From the NCBI RefSeq assembly GCF_028401385.1, contig NZ_JAQOMR010000001.1, positions 1,490,501 through 1,554,500 on the forward strand: a stretch of 64,000 nucleotides of DNA, given 5' to 3'. Numbering within the stretch: position 1 is the stretch's first letter; each line of letters begins with the position of its first letter. Of this stretch, positions 22,001-33,200 are shown piece by piece. Made by a program: the position numbers and the translations under genes. Source of the stretch: Marinicella algicola (GTDB lineage Bacteria; Pseudomonadota; Gammaproteobacteria; Xanthomonadales; Marinicellaceae). The notes under the pieces were generated by a model. That model made no database searches and was not told the DNA's origin. It worked only from the letters and a program-made list of their open reading frames with translations.

Positions 22001-22357
22001 TTATTCCTGAGCGCTTCGCTCTTCGGTCTTCCGGAAGGTCTGCGGTGAGCATCCAGACCAGCGGACGAAGGCGCGGGCAAAGCTGCTGGGCGTGCTATAA
22101 CCGGCGCGGACCGAGATTTCCTGGACGTCAAGATCGGTCATGCGGAGCAGCACCCGGGCGATCTGCATCCGGCTCTCCACCACCATTGCACGCAGGCTGA
22201 TCCCCTGCTGTGCCAGTTGTCGCTGGAGCGTCCGGGTACTGGTGTCGAGGTGGACCGCAATCCGCTCGACCGTCACCGGGCCTGTCAGCGCGAGGTCCGC
22301 AGCGTAGGCCCGGACTTGAGCGGGATCGATGAGACCGTCTTTTTCACGCATGGCCAT
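22001..22357 (-). CDS. AraC-family DNA-binding domain protein (short)
   Basis: About 118 residues from the ATG at 22357. It contains VERIAVHLDTSTRTLQRQLA and VQEISVRAGYSTPSSFARAF, the two helix-turn-helix units, then VRWSGCSPQTFRKTEERSAQ. No effector-binding domain is present. A variant of the operator-like motif lies 54 bases upstream. It may be a truncated regulator of the DUF1254/sulfatase genes that follow it on the same strand; whether it is still active is open. Confidence 0.65.
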   Translation of the reverse strand: MAMREKDGLIDPAQVRAYAADLALTGPVTVERIAVHLDTSTRTLQRQLAQQGISLRAMVVESRMQIARVLLRMTDLDVQEISVRAGYSTPSSFARAFVRWSGCSPQTFRKTEERSAQE

Positions 22358-22410
22358 GCTGCTAAACTGATATGTAGAATCGCAGCTTGGCAGATATCGA
22401 CGGTTCGAGT

Positions 22411-22427
22411 CGCCCATCTTGCGCCAA
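22411..22427 (-). promoter_or_regulatory. Operator-like motif, copy C
   Basis: TTGGCGCAAGATGGGCG on the minus strand, in the divergent gap between the short AraC gene (minus) and the full-length AraC gene (plus), 13 bases before the latter's GTG start. The position suits autoregulation of one or both. Confidence 0.45.
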
Positions 22428-22439
22428 CGGAAAGACGAA

Positions 22440-23465
22440 GTGACCGAAATTGCAATCATCAGGGCGGCGCATCTGCTCGTCTACATCGACGAGCTTCGAG
22501 AAATCGGCGTGCCAGTGGAACGGGCGCTTGCCCGCTCCCGTCTACCACCCTGGGCCCTGGAAGACCCCGACGCCTATGTCAGCTATGCGCTTTGCCTTGA
22601 ATGGCTGGCCGGTTGCAGCAGCGATATGGAGTTGATGGAATTTGGGTTCCGCGCCGCACGGCGCGGATCGCTGGCAACCCTGAGCGGGCCATTTCGGCGT
22701 GCGATCCTTGGCGCGCCCACCGGTTTCGAGCGTCTCCAGACATTCGTTCGCTGCGCGGCGCTCGAGGACAATGTGCTGTCGATCCGACTTCAGCCCGAGG
22801 GTGACCGGATCCGGGTGATCAGCACCCAGGCGGGGTTCGAGACGAATCCGTTGATCAGTATTGGCGAATGGGTAGACCTCCAGGGCATGATCTCGATTGT
22901 CCGAAGCGTGGCGGGTCCTCGCTGGTGTCCGCACGAGATGACCTTCGTTTCGCGCCAGCGCCCGGACGCCGTGATACTGGAAGCGTTCCCGAACACCCGC
23001 ATCCTCGTCGGCCAGCCTTGCACGTCCATCCTTGTCAGCAGCAGTTTGCTTGCCGTGCCATACCCGCCGGGCAGCGGGGCCCCGGCCAGACGAACAGAGT
23101 CCCCGACCGATGCCGTTCCGGAAGATGATCCGACGGGATGGAGTTTCGCCGCGGCGCTCCGGGTTGCCGTCCGACCCTATCTGGCCGACGGATACCCCGC
23201 GCTTCCGGAAATCGCAGAGGCTTTCCAGATGAGCGGGCGAACCCTCCAGCGGCGGCTGAGCGAGAGCGGCCGCTCCTATCTAGACGTCGTGCAAGAGGCG
23301 CGATTTGACCTCGCGCGGGAACTTCTCGGCGATCCGTCGACGAGGATCACCGAGGTCGCGTTGGCCACAGGCTACGGAAATCAGCAGCACTTCGCGCGGG
23401 CGTTCCGCAGGTATGCAGGGGTGTCCCCGTCGGTTTTCCGAAAGGCGCTTTCCGAGAACGCCTAA
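22440..23465 (+). CDS. AraC-family transcriptional regulator, full length
   Basis: About 341 residues from the GTG at 22440, which has an AACGGAAAGA ribosome binding site. The N-terminal domain is of the OruR/ArgR-like arabinose-binding type (LEWLAGCSSDMELMEFGFRA and GRRGSLATLSGPFRRAI-like segments). The C-terminal AraC DNA-binding domain has LPEIAEAFQMSGRTLQRRLS and ITEVALATGYGNQQHFARAF. It is the only complete AraC regulator near the DUF1254/sulfatase genes, so it is the best candidate to bind the three repeated motifs. The gene end overlaps a convergent prophage remnant. Confidence 0.85.
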   Translation: MTEIAIIRAAHLLVYIDELREIGVPVERALARSRLPPWALEDPDAYVSYALCLEWLAGCSSDMELMEFGFRAARRGSLATLSGPFRRAILGAPTGFERLQTFVRCAALEDNVLSIRLQPEGDRIRVISTQAGFETNPLISIGEWVDLQGMISIVRSVAGPRWCPHEMTFVSRQRPDAVILEAFPNTRILVGQPCTSILVSSSLLAVPYPPGSGAPARRTESPTDAVPEDDPTGWSFAAALRVAVRPYLADGYPALPEIAEAFQMSGRTLQRRLSESGRSYLDVVQEARFDLARELLGDPSTRITEVALATGYGNQQHFARAFRRYAGVSPSVFRKALSENA

Positions 23466-23535
23466 GATAGAGTATCCGGCCGCAACGCCGCCCGTATCCA
23501 CGGGATGCCGGCGAACCCGGTCAGGAGCGTGGCGA

Positions 23536-23870
23536 TCACCGTCGCCCCCGGCGCCAGTCATCGAGGCGGGCGTAGATCGTCACTGCGATGCCACCGAGTG
23601 CCACGACGATGAACGCCCAGCGGAGCGTATCAAGATGCGGCACCAGCGGCAGGATCGCGGTCTGGGTCTCGGCGAGGATGCTCTGCACCACCTCCACACC
23701 CGCGGCACCCAGCGTCGCCACGCCAGCCGCACCGCGGTGCGGCTATCAGCCAAAACCTCGCGCGCGGGCGGCGCCTCCGCTGCGAAGGCAGTCGCCCGGA
23801 CCGGGAACCGCTCGCCCCACTGCCGTGCCATCGATGAAGCGGTTGCCGATGAGGCGGTGGTCCCACTTTT
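23536..23870 (-). pseudogene. C-terminal part of a prophage lysis protein (tentative)
   Basis: The last 61 residues end TLRWAFIVVALGGIAVTIYA followed by RLDDWRRGRR: one membrane span and a basic tail, as in the C-terminal anchors of endolysin-type proteins in alphaproteobacterial prophages. A short coupled frame (GTG at about 23538, reading VIATLLTGFAGIPWIRAALR) follows. The 5' part is frameshifted and ends where hsdR sequence begins. The assignment rests on recall of such proteins and is uncertain. Confidence 0.4.
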
Positions 23871-23929
23871 GTACGAGGGGCGACTGGTTGAACAGCAGAT
23901 CACCGGCACCGCCAGACGACAATGAAGGG

Positions 23930-24912
23930 AACGAAGAAGTCGATCAGGAATCCAAGGACGTCGTCCGCAGCTTCTGGTCGAAAATGATGGCCCAATATAA
24001 AACTGAGGATGAATATAACCGTCAGATAATCGACGCCTTCAAGGGATCAGGGATCCCGAAATCCTCATTGTCGTATCGAAGTTGTTGACCGGCTTCGACG
24101 CGCCGAGAAACACGGTTTTGTACGTTTGCAAGTCCCTGAAGGAGCACAATCTGCTTCAGGCCATCGCGCGCGTGAACCGCCTGTACGAGGACGGGGACAC
24201 AGAAAAACAATTTGGGTTCATTGTTGATTATGAGGGCTTGCTTGGTGAACTTGACAGTGCCCTGACGACCTACAGTGCTTTCGAGGGCTATGAGGCTGCG
24301 GACCTTGTCGGGACGGTCCACGACGTCAGGGAGGAGATCCGCAAACTCCCCCAACTGCACGACCAGCTCTGGGATATCTTCAAGCCCGTCCGCAACAAGA
24401 AGGATATGGAGCAGTTCGAACAACTGCTTGGTGATGAAGCCCTGCGGCAGGATTTCTATGCACGGCTTCGGGCCTTCAGCCGATGCCTCCACATATCGTT
24501 ATCATCAGACAAGCTGCTCGATGTCTTTGACGAAGCCAAAATCGACACGTTGAAGCGTGACTGGAAGCAGTTCTCTGAACTGAGGCGCTCGGTTCAACTC
24601 CGGTATCAAGAAACCGTCGATGTCCGCGAGTTCGAACCGAAGATTCAGAAACTGCTTGATGACCACGTCGTGGCATTGCCAGCGGAAACAATCATCGAAG
24701 TGGTCAACATCAACGATCCCGATGCATTGAAGGCGGTTGTTGAAGAAACATGTGTCTCGGAGGCGTCGCGAGCGGATCGCATTGCCAGCGCCACACGCCC
24801 CGCCATCACGGAAAAGATGGAGGAGGACCCCACGTTCTACCGCGAGTTCTCGGAGCTGCTTGAGGACACGATCCGCGCCTACCGGGGACGCCGCCTTTCA
24901 GAGCGCGACTAG
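23930..24912 (+). pseudogene. hsdR: Type I restriction enzyme R subunit, 3' fragment
   Basis: The sequence reads FWSKMMAQYKTEDEYNRQII, then (after restoring one G near 24050) PEILIVVSKLLTGFDAPRNT, then ARVNRLYEDGDTEKQFGFIV and DYEGLLGELDSAL. These are helicase motifs V-VI and the helical C-terminal region of HsdR. The N-terminal nuclease domain and the first helicase lobe are missing upstream, where prophage sequence abuts. No hsdM or hsdS remains. It marks an older restriction system at this defence locus. Confidence 0.85.
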
Positions 24913-25040
24913 ACAGTAATGGTCACTACGAGGAGGGCAATCTTCAGGTGGTTTGCCAGTTCATCAATTTCTGGAAGGGCGATGCTGATAATGAAGAATT
25001 CAGGCTACTGCTGAATCTCGTACGCGGCCTGGATGATTAG
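24913..25040 (+). pseudogene. C-terminal remnant of an unidentified gene
   Basis: A frame ending at the TAG of 25038-25040 reads NGHYEEGNLQVVCQFINFWK followed by GDADNEEFRLLLNLVRGLDD. The pattern GNLQVVC.FIN.WK looks like the tail of a conserved hypothetical protein in this bacterial group; I cannot name it. No start is present. It may have been joined to the hsdR fragment by deletion. Confidence 0.35.
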
Positions 25041-25069
25041 CCTCTCGAAAACCCTTGAGATCGAAATTG

Positions 25070-25143
25070 ATGACAATTCCCGACTTCCAATCCCTGATGC
25101 TTCCCGTCCTGTCACTCGTCACCGATAGCGGTGCGAAGCAACC
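25070..25143 (+). pseudogene. mrr: 5' fragment of an mrr restriction endonuclease gene
   Basis: The ATG at 25070 begins MTIPDFQSLMLPVLSLVTDS, the typical Mrr N-terminal winged-helix start, for about 25 residues. The similarity then ends abruptly. The C-terminal end of an mrr gene lies at 49113-49263 on the opposite strand. Confidence 0.6.
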
Positions 25144-25505
25144 GGCTGGCGTTGCGATGAGCGTAACCGATCCCCGTCCGGCAGGCCTCAACGAGAACCG
25201 TGAGCACCACAAGATGGGCGGTCATTACTGCGTGCAGCCATAGAAAGGTAGCCGCCGGTCCCGCGCCGGGCTATTGTAGATATGATCGCGGCTCGTGGTC
25301 TGTCGCGGACCCAGGCACGCTCGGGACGAAGCCGATATTCGACTTGCATAAGCCCACCGAGCGGCTCTCCGCCGTCATAGGGCCGAGGCCGGACATCTTG
25401 TCCGTTCGGTTGGCTCATGATCGTCTTTCCGGCCCATCAAAGCAGGCAGACGTCTGCAATTCCTTGTCCTCCTCAATTCGAAGAATGGAAGACGGCCAAT
25501 GCTAA
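25144..25505. other. Non-coding stretch
   Basis: I see no supportable gene between the mrr fragment and the IS5-family element. Small open frames on both strands show no recognisable domain. Confidence 0.4.
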
Positions 25506-26433
25506 GAACCCGATTTAAAAGTTGTTGAGTGATATCAGAAGGATGTGATTCAACCACCTCTGCCAAGAACGTGGAGGATTGCATGCCCTGGACTGATATC
25601 ACCCGCCTGCAGCATAACCGCGATCGCCTTCGCTATCCAACCGATTTGACGGATCGTGAGTGGGCTGTAATTGCTCCACTGATACCGCCGGCCAAGCCCG
25701 GTGGGCGGCCACGGAAAACGAATATGAGGGAAGTGGTGAACGCGATCCTTTATATTGCGGGCAGTGGCAGTCAATGGCGGGCACTGCCGAAGGACTTCCT
25801 CCGGTCTCCACGGTGCGAGGCTATTTCTATGGCTGGCGCGATATCGGCTTTTGGCAGACCATCAACCATCTGCTTGTCTGTGCTACGCGCGAACTGGAGG
25901 GGCGTGAGGCCTCGCCCACGGCCGGTGTGATCGACAGCCAGAGTGTCAAGACCACCGAAAGTGGCGGGGTCTCGGGCTACGACGCCGGCAAGAAGATCAA
26001 GGGCCGCAAGCGCCACATTATCACCGATACGCTCGGTCTGATGCTGTTCGCGCATGTCCATGAAGCCGATATCCAGGACCGCGACGGCGCACCCGATGTC
26101 CTGAAAGCCATCCGCTACCGTTTCCCTGGTTGCGCCATGTCTTCGCAGATGGCGGCTATGCCGGGCAGAAGTTGCGAAAAGCGCTGCGCGGATGCGGCCA
26201 ATGGAACCTTGAGATCATCAAGCGTTCCGACACAGCGAAAGGCTTTGAGGTTCTGCCACGCCGATGGGTGGTCGAGCGCACCTTCGGCTGGTTCGGTCGA
26301 TGCCGTCGACTGGCCAAAGATTGGGAAAAGTCCATCGCAAGCGCCACAGCATGGGTCAACATCGCAAGCATCAGGGTGATGACCAGACGCCTCGCACGAT
26401 ATCGTTTCCCATCATGAACTTTTGAATCCGGCT
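25506..26433 (+). mobile_element. IS5-family insertion sequence
   Basis: Inverted repeats GAACCCGATTTAAAAGTT at the left and GAGCCGGATTCAAAAGTT on the opposite strand at the right bound a single transposase gene. CTAA flanks both ends (25502-25505 and 26434-26437), which fits the YTAR target of the IS427 group. The intact ends suggest a simple insertion just upstream of the Zorya operon. Confidence 0.85.
25583..26417 (+). CDS. IS5-family transposase (two frameshifts)
   Basis: The N-terminal block [22 protein letters not shown]-type start is followed by [20 protein letters not shown] (first catalytic aspartate) and [16 protein letters not shown]. Then come [11 protein letters not shown] and the C-terminal [20 protein letters not shown]. 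Missing bases near 25797 (C) and 26129 (T) split the frame; correction gives 278 residues, the family size. Confidence 0.88.
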
Positions 26434-26539
26434 CTAAAGCGAAATCCGTTGCGCATGAAAACAAAGGTATGCTTAAAAACTTAATCTTAGTATTTGGTGA
26501 TCGAGGACGGTCTGCTTTTCAGACAGGGGGATAGGAATT

Positions 26540-28011
26540 GTGCCACAAATATTGATGGAGATTGGTGAAAGTGTAAAGACGTTCATACTTTTTGCGGCGA
26601 ATGCCGTCACCAATGATTATTCGCCAGGGTTAATCAGCTCTTTCATTTTCCTTTTGATGATATTTGTGGCTGTTCGTATTTTCTCTATCTCGCACCAGCG
26701 CCAGCACGCTCTCCAAACGCTCCGCAAAAGGATCGTCGCACTAAGGAGCAAGGAAGATTTCCAACAAGACTTTGAAGCGATCTCAGATGAGATGAATACC
26801 AAGAAAGGCAAGCCGAACAAGCAGCTGGCATTTGCCTTTTCCGAGTTTGGGGAAACCCTGATCCAACCGAAACAGATGGGCGAAGGTGTTGTGCTGAATG
26901 GCATCAGACCATCTGTCTTTATCAATCTGGAGGACCTCGGCTTTTCGCTTAGCGGCTGGCGCTTCTGGCCAGGCGTGTTCGTGTCAGTCGGTCTGTTGAT
27001 GACGTTTCTTGGGCTGATCGCAGTACTAAACAACACTCAAGGATTGCTTCCGGACGGCGCGGTTGATCCGCAGCAGACCATTTATGCATTGAAGCAACTT
27101 CTGTCCCGTGCTTCGGCAAAGTTCATCATGTCGCTGACGGGGCTGTTTTGCTCGATCCTCCTTACCTTGCTGATCCGCCGACAGACACGCAACCTGAACG
27201 GAAGTGGTGAAGAACTGAATCGCGCGATTGAAGAAAAGGTTGTCTTCGTCAGTCTGGAAAGCTTGGCAACACGCCAGCTCGAAGCGATCGAGGCCCAGAG
27301 CGCCGAGATGAAGCTTCTGAATTCCGAGTTGATTGCGAAGCTCAGCCGCCCGCTTGAAAACATGGCGGACAACTCCATGAAGGCCGTCGGGACGATGGTC
27401 AACGATCTTTCCAGCGCCCTGACAGAAGGCATTGGCACCTCTCTTGCGTCGCTTGGCGAGAGCATAGACAGTTCCGCAAAGTCCATGACAGCAGTGAGTT
27501 CGGCTCTTTCCGGCGCAGCCGAGCAGTTTGACCGGAACCTCACCAATGGCATCGATAGACTGCAGACAATCGTCGAACAGCTTGGGACTGTCAGCGGTCA
27601 GCTAGCCGAGGCAGCAAACATGGTTTCCGAAACTGCCGGACCTGTCCTTGAGACAGTCAAAGAGAACAACACCGCAAGCAGGAAATCGCCGAAAGTTCCC
27701 TCGTCATGATCAACGCGGCCAAGCAGACGCTTGAATCGGAGCGAGAGACAGTTGTCAGCGCTACACAGTCCATTGATCTGGCCATCCGGAGCTTTAAGGA
27801 CCTTGCTGCTGCCTACGACGGCCAGCTCGAAAAAGCCTTCGATACACAGGCAAGCGCAGTGGAGCGCGTGATCGCCGAGCTCGAGGCTCATACCAAAGGC
27901 ATTCATGAGCGGTTCGCCGAGGCGCTTTCGACGCTGAAAGGCGTCATCGAAAACGCTAAATCTTTCGAACCGGAAAGCGCCCCACCTTCCAATGAAAATG
28001 CGGGGCAGTAA
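26540..28011 (+). CDS. zorA: Zorya anti-phage protein ZorA (one frameshift)
   Basis: MotA/ExbB-like stator subunit of the Zorya defence motor. Membrane spans are visible at LISSFIFLLMIFVAVRIF, FWPGVFVSVGLLMTFLGLIA and FIMSLTGLFCSILLTLLI. A long cytoplasmic coiled-coil tail follows (about residues 230-490), rich in SLGES- and LEAIEAQ-type heptads, which in known ZorA forms an intracellular filament. A missing A near 27680 breaks the frame; AAA gives TAKQEIAESSLVMINAA. The corrected length is 490 residues, shorter than the well-studied E. coli type I protein. The start is the GTG at 26540 with an AGGAATT site; it is the first gene of the operon. Confidence 0.88.
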
Positions 28012-28928
28012 GAGGTATGAGGGAGGAAGTCGCCGACACAATTCCGAAGACGAAGAGGAGTCAGCGTTCGTCTCCATGACGGATATGACAGTGAGCTTCC
28101 TGTTCATCGTTCTGATATTGCTGGCATTCTTTGCCACACAGGTCGCTCCGCAAGAGAAGGATCAAGTCGTACCTCGTACAATCCACGACGCCGCTCTCGA
28201 CCAACTCGCAGAACGTCAGAGGGAGATTGTTTTGCTCAAGAACGAAGTCGAGCGTCTTCGAAGACTCGTGCCGCAATCCACTGACACAAATCCCATTGAA
28301 ACGTACAACACGAATGTCGCCGCCAGCCGGGGAAATTGCTTCGCGAAATCAAGAGCAAGATCGAAAGCCAGGATCTTAACATCGAAGTTACCGTTAGCCG
28401 CGACATGGACGCCCTACAATTCAAGGGCAATGGGCTTTTGCGGTGAGCAGTTCAGAACCTTCTTCGGTTGGGCGAGAACAGATGGTCGAAGTGGCGAAAA
28501 TACTGATCGATGAATTGCGTTGTTACACACTGGGATTGGGTTCTGCCGTGGAAGGTAGCTGCAATCCTGACCTTGCCCTAATCGACTCGCTTCAGATTGA
28601 GGGACATACAGATAGCCAGGGCACGGATATCTTCAATATGGATTTGAGCACGAAACGCGGCGACCAAGTCTTTGAAATCCTGGTTCAAGCTCAACCCGAT
28701 TTACTGGCATTCGATAACCTTCATGCTCAACCAATCCTGTCCGTAGCAGGTTATGGAAAAGGCCGCCCCATCGCTGATAACGAAACTGCGGAGGGACGCG
28801 ACAACAACCGCAGGATCGACCTTCGTTTCATCATGTTTTCTCCCGTCAGTGAAGAAATGATCCCGCATGACGTGGCCGACATTGGAAGAATTCAAGATAT
28901 CTTCGATCGTGGCAGGGCTTCCCAATGA
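27992..28928 (+). CDS. zorB: Zorya anti-phage protein ZorB (two frameshifts)
   Basis: MotB-like partner of ZorA. After a short charged cytoplasmic N-terminus, one membrane span carries the ion-binding aspartate: SMTDMTVSFLFIVLILLAFF. A coiled segment follows (REIVLLKNEVERLRRL). The C-terminal OmpA-like peptidoglycan-binding domain has LQIEGHTDSQGTDIFNMDLS and GRDNNRRIDLRF. Breaks near 28327 (CC for CCC) and 28437 (T4 for T5) are repaired to ASPGKLLREIKSK and GNGLFAVSSSEP. About 312 residues. The start overlaps the zorA end by 20 bases, so the two are coupled. Confidence 0.88.
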
Positions 28929-30263
28929 CACTTCGAGATCGAATTGTCCTGCCTGTCGAATATCGCTTGCGGCCTTTTGGTTCAGATGCGCTGGGGGTGA
29001 TTTGCAAGCAGATCAGCGATGCCTATCCAGGAATTTCGAGCGCGCGGCCGGACGAGACTTTCAGAACTTTTCGCGCTTGCCGAAAAGGCCGTCGCAAACT
29101 GGGACTGGAGCACGCTCAAGCAGGGCGACTTTGCCGTGGTCATTGCAGCGGCCATGACCGGAAAGGTCCAATGCAGCAAAGAGCTCCTTCGCTTCATCGA
29201 CGCGGAGCTTGAAGCCACCACCCGACCGGTGCTGCTTGGAGCTCTCTGCGAAGCCTACATGGAAAACTGGGAGGTCGGCGCAGACAAAACCCGACGCCTT
29301 GCCAAGATGATCATTGGCAAGAGCGCGTCTTTGCCTGCGCGATGGCAGGTGCTTTTCCGCCGATACCCACAACTGCTGGATACTGAACGCGGAGCAGAGG
29401 CGCTTGGCCACATCCTTGCTGTCGACAATAGCCCCTTTGAGACACTGCGCAGCGCGGGTCTTCCAGCTCCCCACGGGCCCGGGATGATGACCGAAGTACA
29501 TGAGGCGTTCATTCACGCCCTGTCGCCTGCAGAAACAAAAGCGACCGTGGACCGCATACTGGGTTGGATTGCACCAGCAGGTCAGCCAAAACTCATCGAT
29601 GTTAGGGCCATTTCTGCGGTGAGGGCAATCCTATCACCCTGGCGCGACAGAAACTGCCCGGAAGCCTTGCGTCTGCATTGCGTGAAAGAACTGAACAGGC
29701 TGTTCGGCGATCCGAGACATCGGGACGCTGACGACAGTCATATCGAAGAAGCGCGGATCTGGCTGGATCTCGGGCACGAATATTTGCGCGTCATGCTTAA
29801 ATGGCTGGCAGGACAAAGCATGGAAGCCATTTTCGAAATTGTTTCGAGGGCAGAATCTATACGGGACACAAACGAGCAATGGATCAAACGCAAACGCTTC
29901 TGGATGGACCTCTATAAAAGGGGTCGCATCGATGAAGCGTGGCTTGCGCTGGGAAAAGATTCTGAGACCGCAGCGGCCAATCTTTACCGCCGAACAGGCG
30001 ATCCTGCTTATCGCAATTTTGGGCGACAGCGTTCAAGATCAGATACGAGTATTCTCATGATGAGGATCGGCGAAAAGATCGTTGTGGAGGGCTCTCACAG
30101 CTTCCGCGTCCATGTTTTCGATAAACCGGTGCAGGAAAGACCTGAGCTTTATGCAACAGACTACGATCTCGGAAAGATCGTTCTGCCATTAGGCGATGCC
30201 CGCACGCGCGTACATGACACGGGTGGCAACTGGATGAGTTGGGTCATGGAGCGCATCAGATGA
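28925..30263 (+). CDS. zorC: Zorya type I protein ZorC, EH-signature domain (one frame break)
   Basis: Third gene of type I Zorya; it acts in the cytoplasm with ZorD on invading DNA. The protein is largely helical. The C-terminal EH-signature region reads MMRIGEKIVVEGSHSFRVHV, with the glutamate and histidine in VEGSH at about residue 390. The 5' frame starts at 28925 (MTLRDRIVLPVEYRLRPFGS), overlapping the zorB stop as ATGA. It shifts to the main frame near 29050 (RGRTRLSELFALAEKAVANW). About 445 residues. Assignment rests on the domain and the operon position. Confidence 0.85.
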
Positions 30264-33200
30264 GCCTTTCCTTTTCTCCTCACTACGACGCCAACGGCGC
30301 CGTGCTGGACCTGACCAGCGAAGAAAAAGGCATTTTTGGCCGGTTGCGCAAACAACGAATGCCCGACCTGAGGCACATTACGAAGGACGAGCGCGATATT
30401 GCTCTGGCCATTGCCAGCTTGCGCTTTCTCGACCCTGAAAACGGACACCACACGCTCGACGCAAGCAAAATAACGCTCGATCACTGGCTCATTTCGCGAC
30501 TTGATGATCACACGGCGACAGTCCTGGGCCTGCCGCCACGCGTCAGCAATCTCGTATTCCGGGCAGAAACGAAAGGCGAGATGGGACGAGCAAATTTCCG
30601 GTTCAACTGGTGGTGGGAGCAACATGGTCAAAGTAAACCCCAGAACCGTCTCGGGGCGATCATCGGCGCCGGCCGGAAGCAAAGGATCCCTGCGCCGATC
30701 TACGACGCCATTCAGCTTTCCGAAGCCTTTAATGCAAACGCGCCGTTACCCGCTCACTGGAAGGCACTTGCCGATTTCTGCAAGTTGCTTGGAGCTGAAT
30801 CGATTACGGATCTCAGTTCTCCCGAGCAATTCCTGAAAGACATCTCCATTGTCAGCTGCGATCGCGTCGGTCTTGATCTCGACGATGATGATCCTTCGCA
30901 GTTCCGCCCTCTGCCCTTCAATGACGAGTTTGATTCCGAAGAATTCTCACACGGTTCCGCCGCCCTCAAGGATGAAGAACTTATCCAGTTTCAGCAGCAG
31001 GTTGAAAAACGTGGTGGCCAGCCAGCCTTCAGCATTGGAAAAAACGATTCCTGATCCTGGATCGGACGGCCATGACAATCACACGCGTGATCAGCGAACA
31101 TGCCGCCAAGGATGAGGTATCGCGACGCCATTTCATCGAAAATGCCGAGCGTATAGTGTTTGAAGCCGTCGCCGAACAACTTCGAAGTGATGGCAGCCTC
31201 AAAGCGCTTCAAAGCATCGAGGCGCAGGAAGAGGCCTTCGAGAACACATTTTCCCGCGGGTGGGCGGAGACCCGCGAGTGGTCGGCGCGGGTTATCGAAA
31301 TCCGCGCTTGGCAAAAGCCCGTTCTGGAGACAATTCAGGCATCGGGAAGGAACTGGCTCCCGGCGGATATCGATCCATCGGTCGGCGAGACGTTGGGCCG
31401 AATCCCGGATCATGACGTCGAGGGAATGCTGAAGGCGGTTCGCTCAGCCCTAGAAAATGCTCTGCCCGCAGTTGTTCACGAAACTGCAGGCGAGTTCCCG
31501 GCGACCGAATTGATAGCTGAGGCGCTGGAAAGGCGCCTTGAAATCATGAAGGAGAAGCATCTGGCCGGCGGCAATGACGCAGAACCGGTGCTTCCGATAT
31601 CTCACGACAATTTTTTCGAGTTGACTTTCCGCGAGCAACCGGTCGAGCGACAATCTGCACGGGACAACGCATTACCCGACGGCGTTTTGAGACCGCTGCA
31701 ATATCATCAACGTCAAGCGCTCAACTGGCAAATTGAATGCTGGCGTAAAGGTCTCCCGGGCATTCTCAATGCGGATGAGCAAGGGCTGGGAAAAACGCTA
31801 CAAACACTCGCCTTTCTGACCTGGCTGACCGAAGTGATGCGTTTCGATCCCAAATGGGCGGCTCCCATCCTGATTGTCGCGCCGACGTCTCTGCTGCGAA
31901 ATTGGGAAGATGAGATAGGCAAACATCTGAAGCCTGATATCTGGGGTAAGCCAGTTCGCCTCTATGGAGCTCATTTGGTACCGTTCAAGACCAACGGCGT
32001 CAGTGGTCAGGACATTCAGGATGGGGAGGCACGTCTTGATTTCGGTGCACTCATGGATGCGAAAGGCCCCAAGCTGGCGGTGACCACTTATCAGACGCTT
32101 GCAAATTACGCGGTGAGCTTCGCCGAAACGCGTTTTGCGGCGATCGTTTATGATGAAATCCAGAACCTGAAGAACCCGGCAACACTGCGCTCAACCGCTG
32201 CCCGTGCGACCCATGCGGATTTCAAGATCGGGCTGACCGGAACGCCAGTCGAGAACAAGACACAGGACCTCTGGGCGATCATGGATCAACTTGTCCCAGG
32301 CGCGCTTGGCTCACTTGTCGATTTCAAGGACCTCTATGATACGCCTACGGCCGAGCGGATTCGCGGCCTAAACGCTGCCGTCTTTACGCGACATGGAGAT
32401 ATTCCCCGCTAGGACAACGGCGGCTGAAATCTGAGGCTGCGAGCAGCCTGCCTCCGAAGGTGCGTATCTATCATCCACGCATCATGCCCCTGTACAGGCG
32501 TTGCGCTATGACGAAGCCCGCGCCAAACGTTTGCAGATGTTTGCTTTGCTTCATCACATTCGTCGTACGTCGCTGCACCCGGGCCTGATTGACAGCGAAC
32601 TGACAGACAATTTTACCGAAGCCTCAGCTCGACTGACCGCTGCGATCGATATCCTCCGATGGATAAAGGCGAGAGGCGAGCGAGCACTGATCTTCGTTGA
32701 GTACCGCGATGTCCAAAAGTGGCTGGCAGAACTCATCCGCCTCGAATTCGACCTTGAGAGGGTTGATATCATCAACGGAGAAACGTCCGTCGATCAGCGC
32801 AAGCAGTTTACTGATCGTTTCAACCGTCATCTTGAAAACGACGAAGGATTTGACGTGCTGGTGCTTGGTCCGAGAGCCGCCGGCACTGGGCTGACTCTGA
32901 CCGCAGCCAATCACGTCATCCACCTGACACGATGGTGGAACCCTGCTGTGGAAGAGCAATGCAACGATCGTACGCATCGTATTGGACAGACTAAGCCGGT
33001 GACCGTTCACATCCCGCTTGCCATCCACCCGAAACTTGGCCGCGGCTCTTTCGATTGTCTGTTGCAGGACCTGATGCGCAGCAAGCGCAACCTCGCCGAC
33101 AGCGTGCTCTGGCCCCAGGAGAGCAATGAAAGTGAACTGCATCTATTGCATGACAGGATCGTCGAAGCTCCTGAGAAGCCGCAGGAAGGGGCCAGTTCGA

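Noticed and set aside
25188..25418. 76-codon minus-strand frame between the mrr fragment and IS5
   Set aside because: No ribosome binding site or recognisable domain; the plus-strand frames there are equally open.
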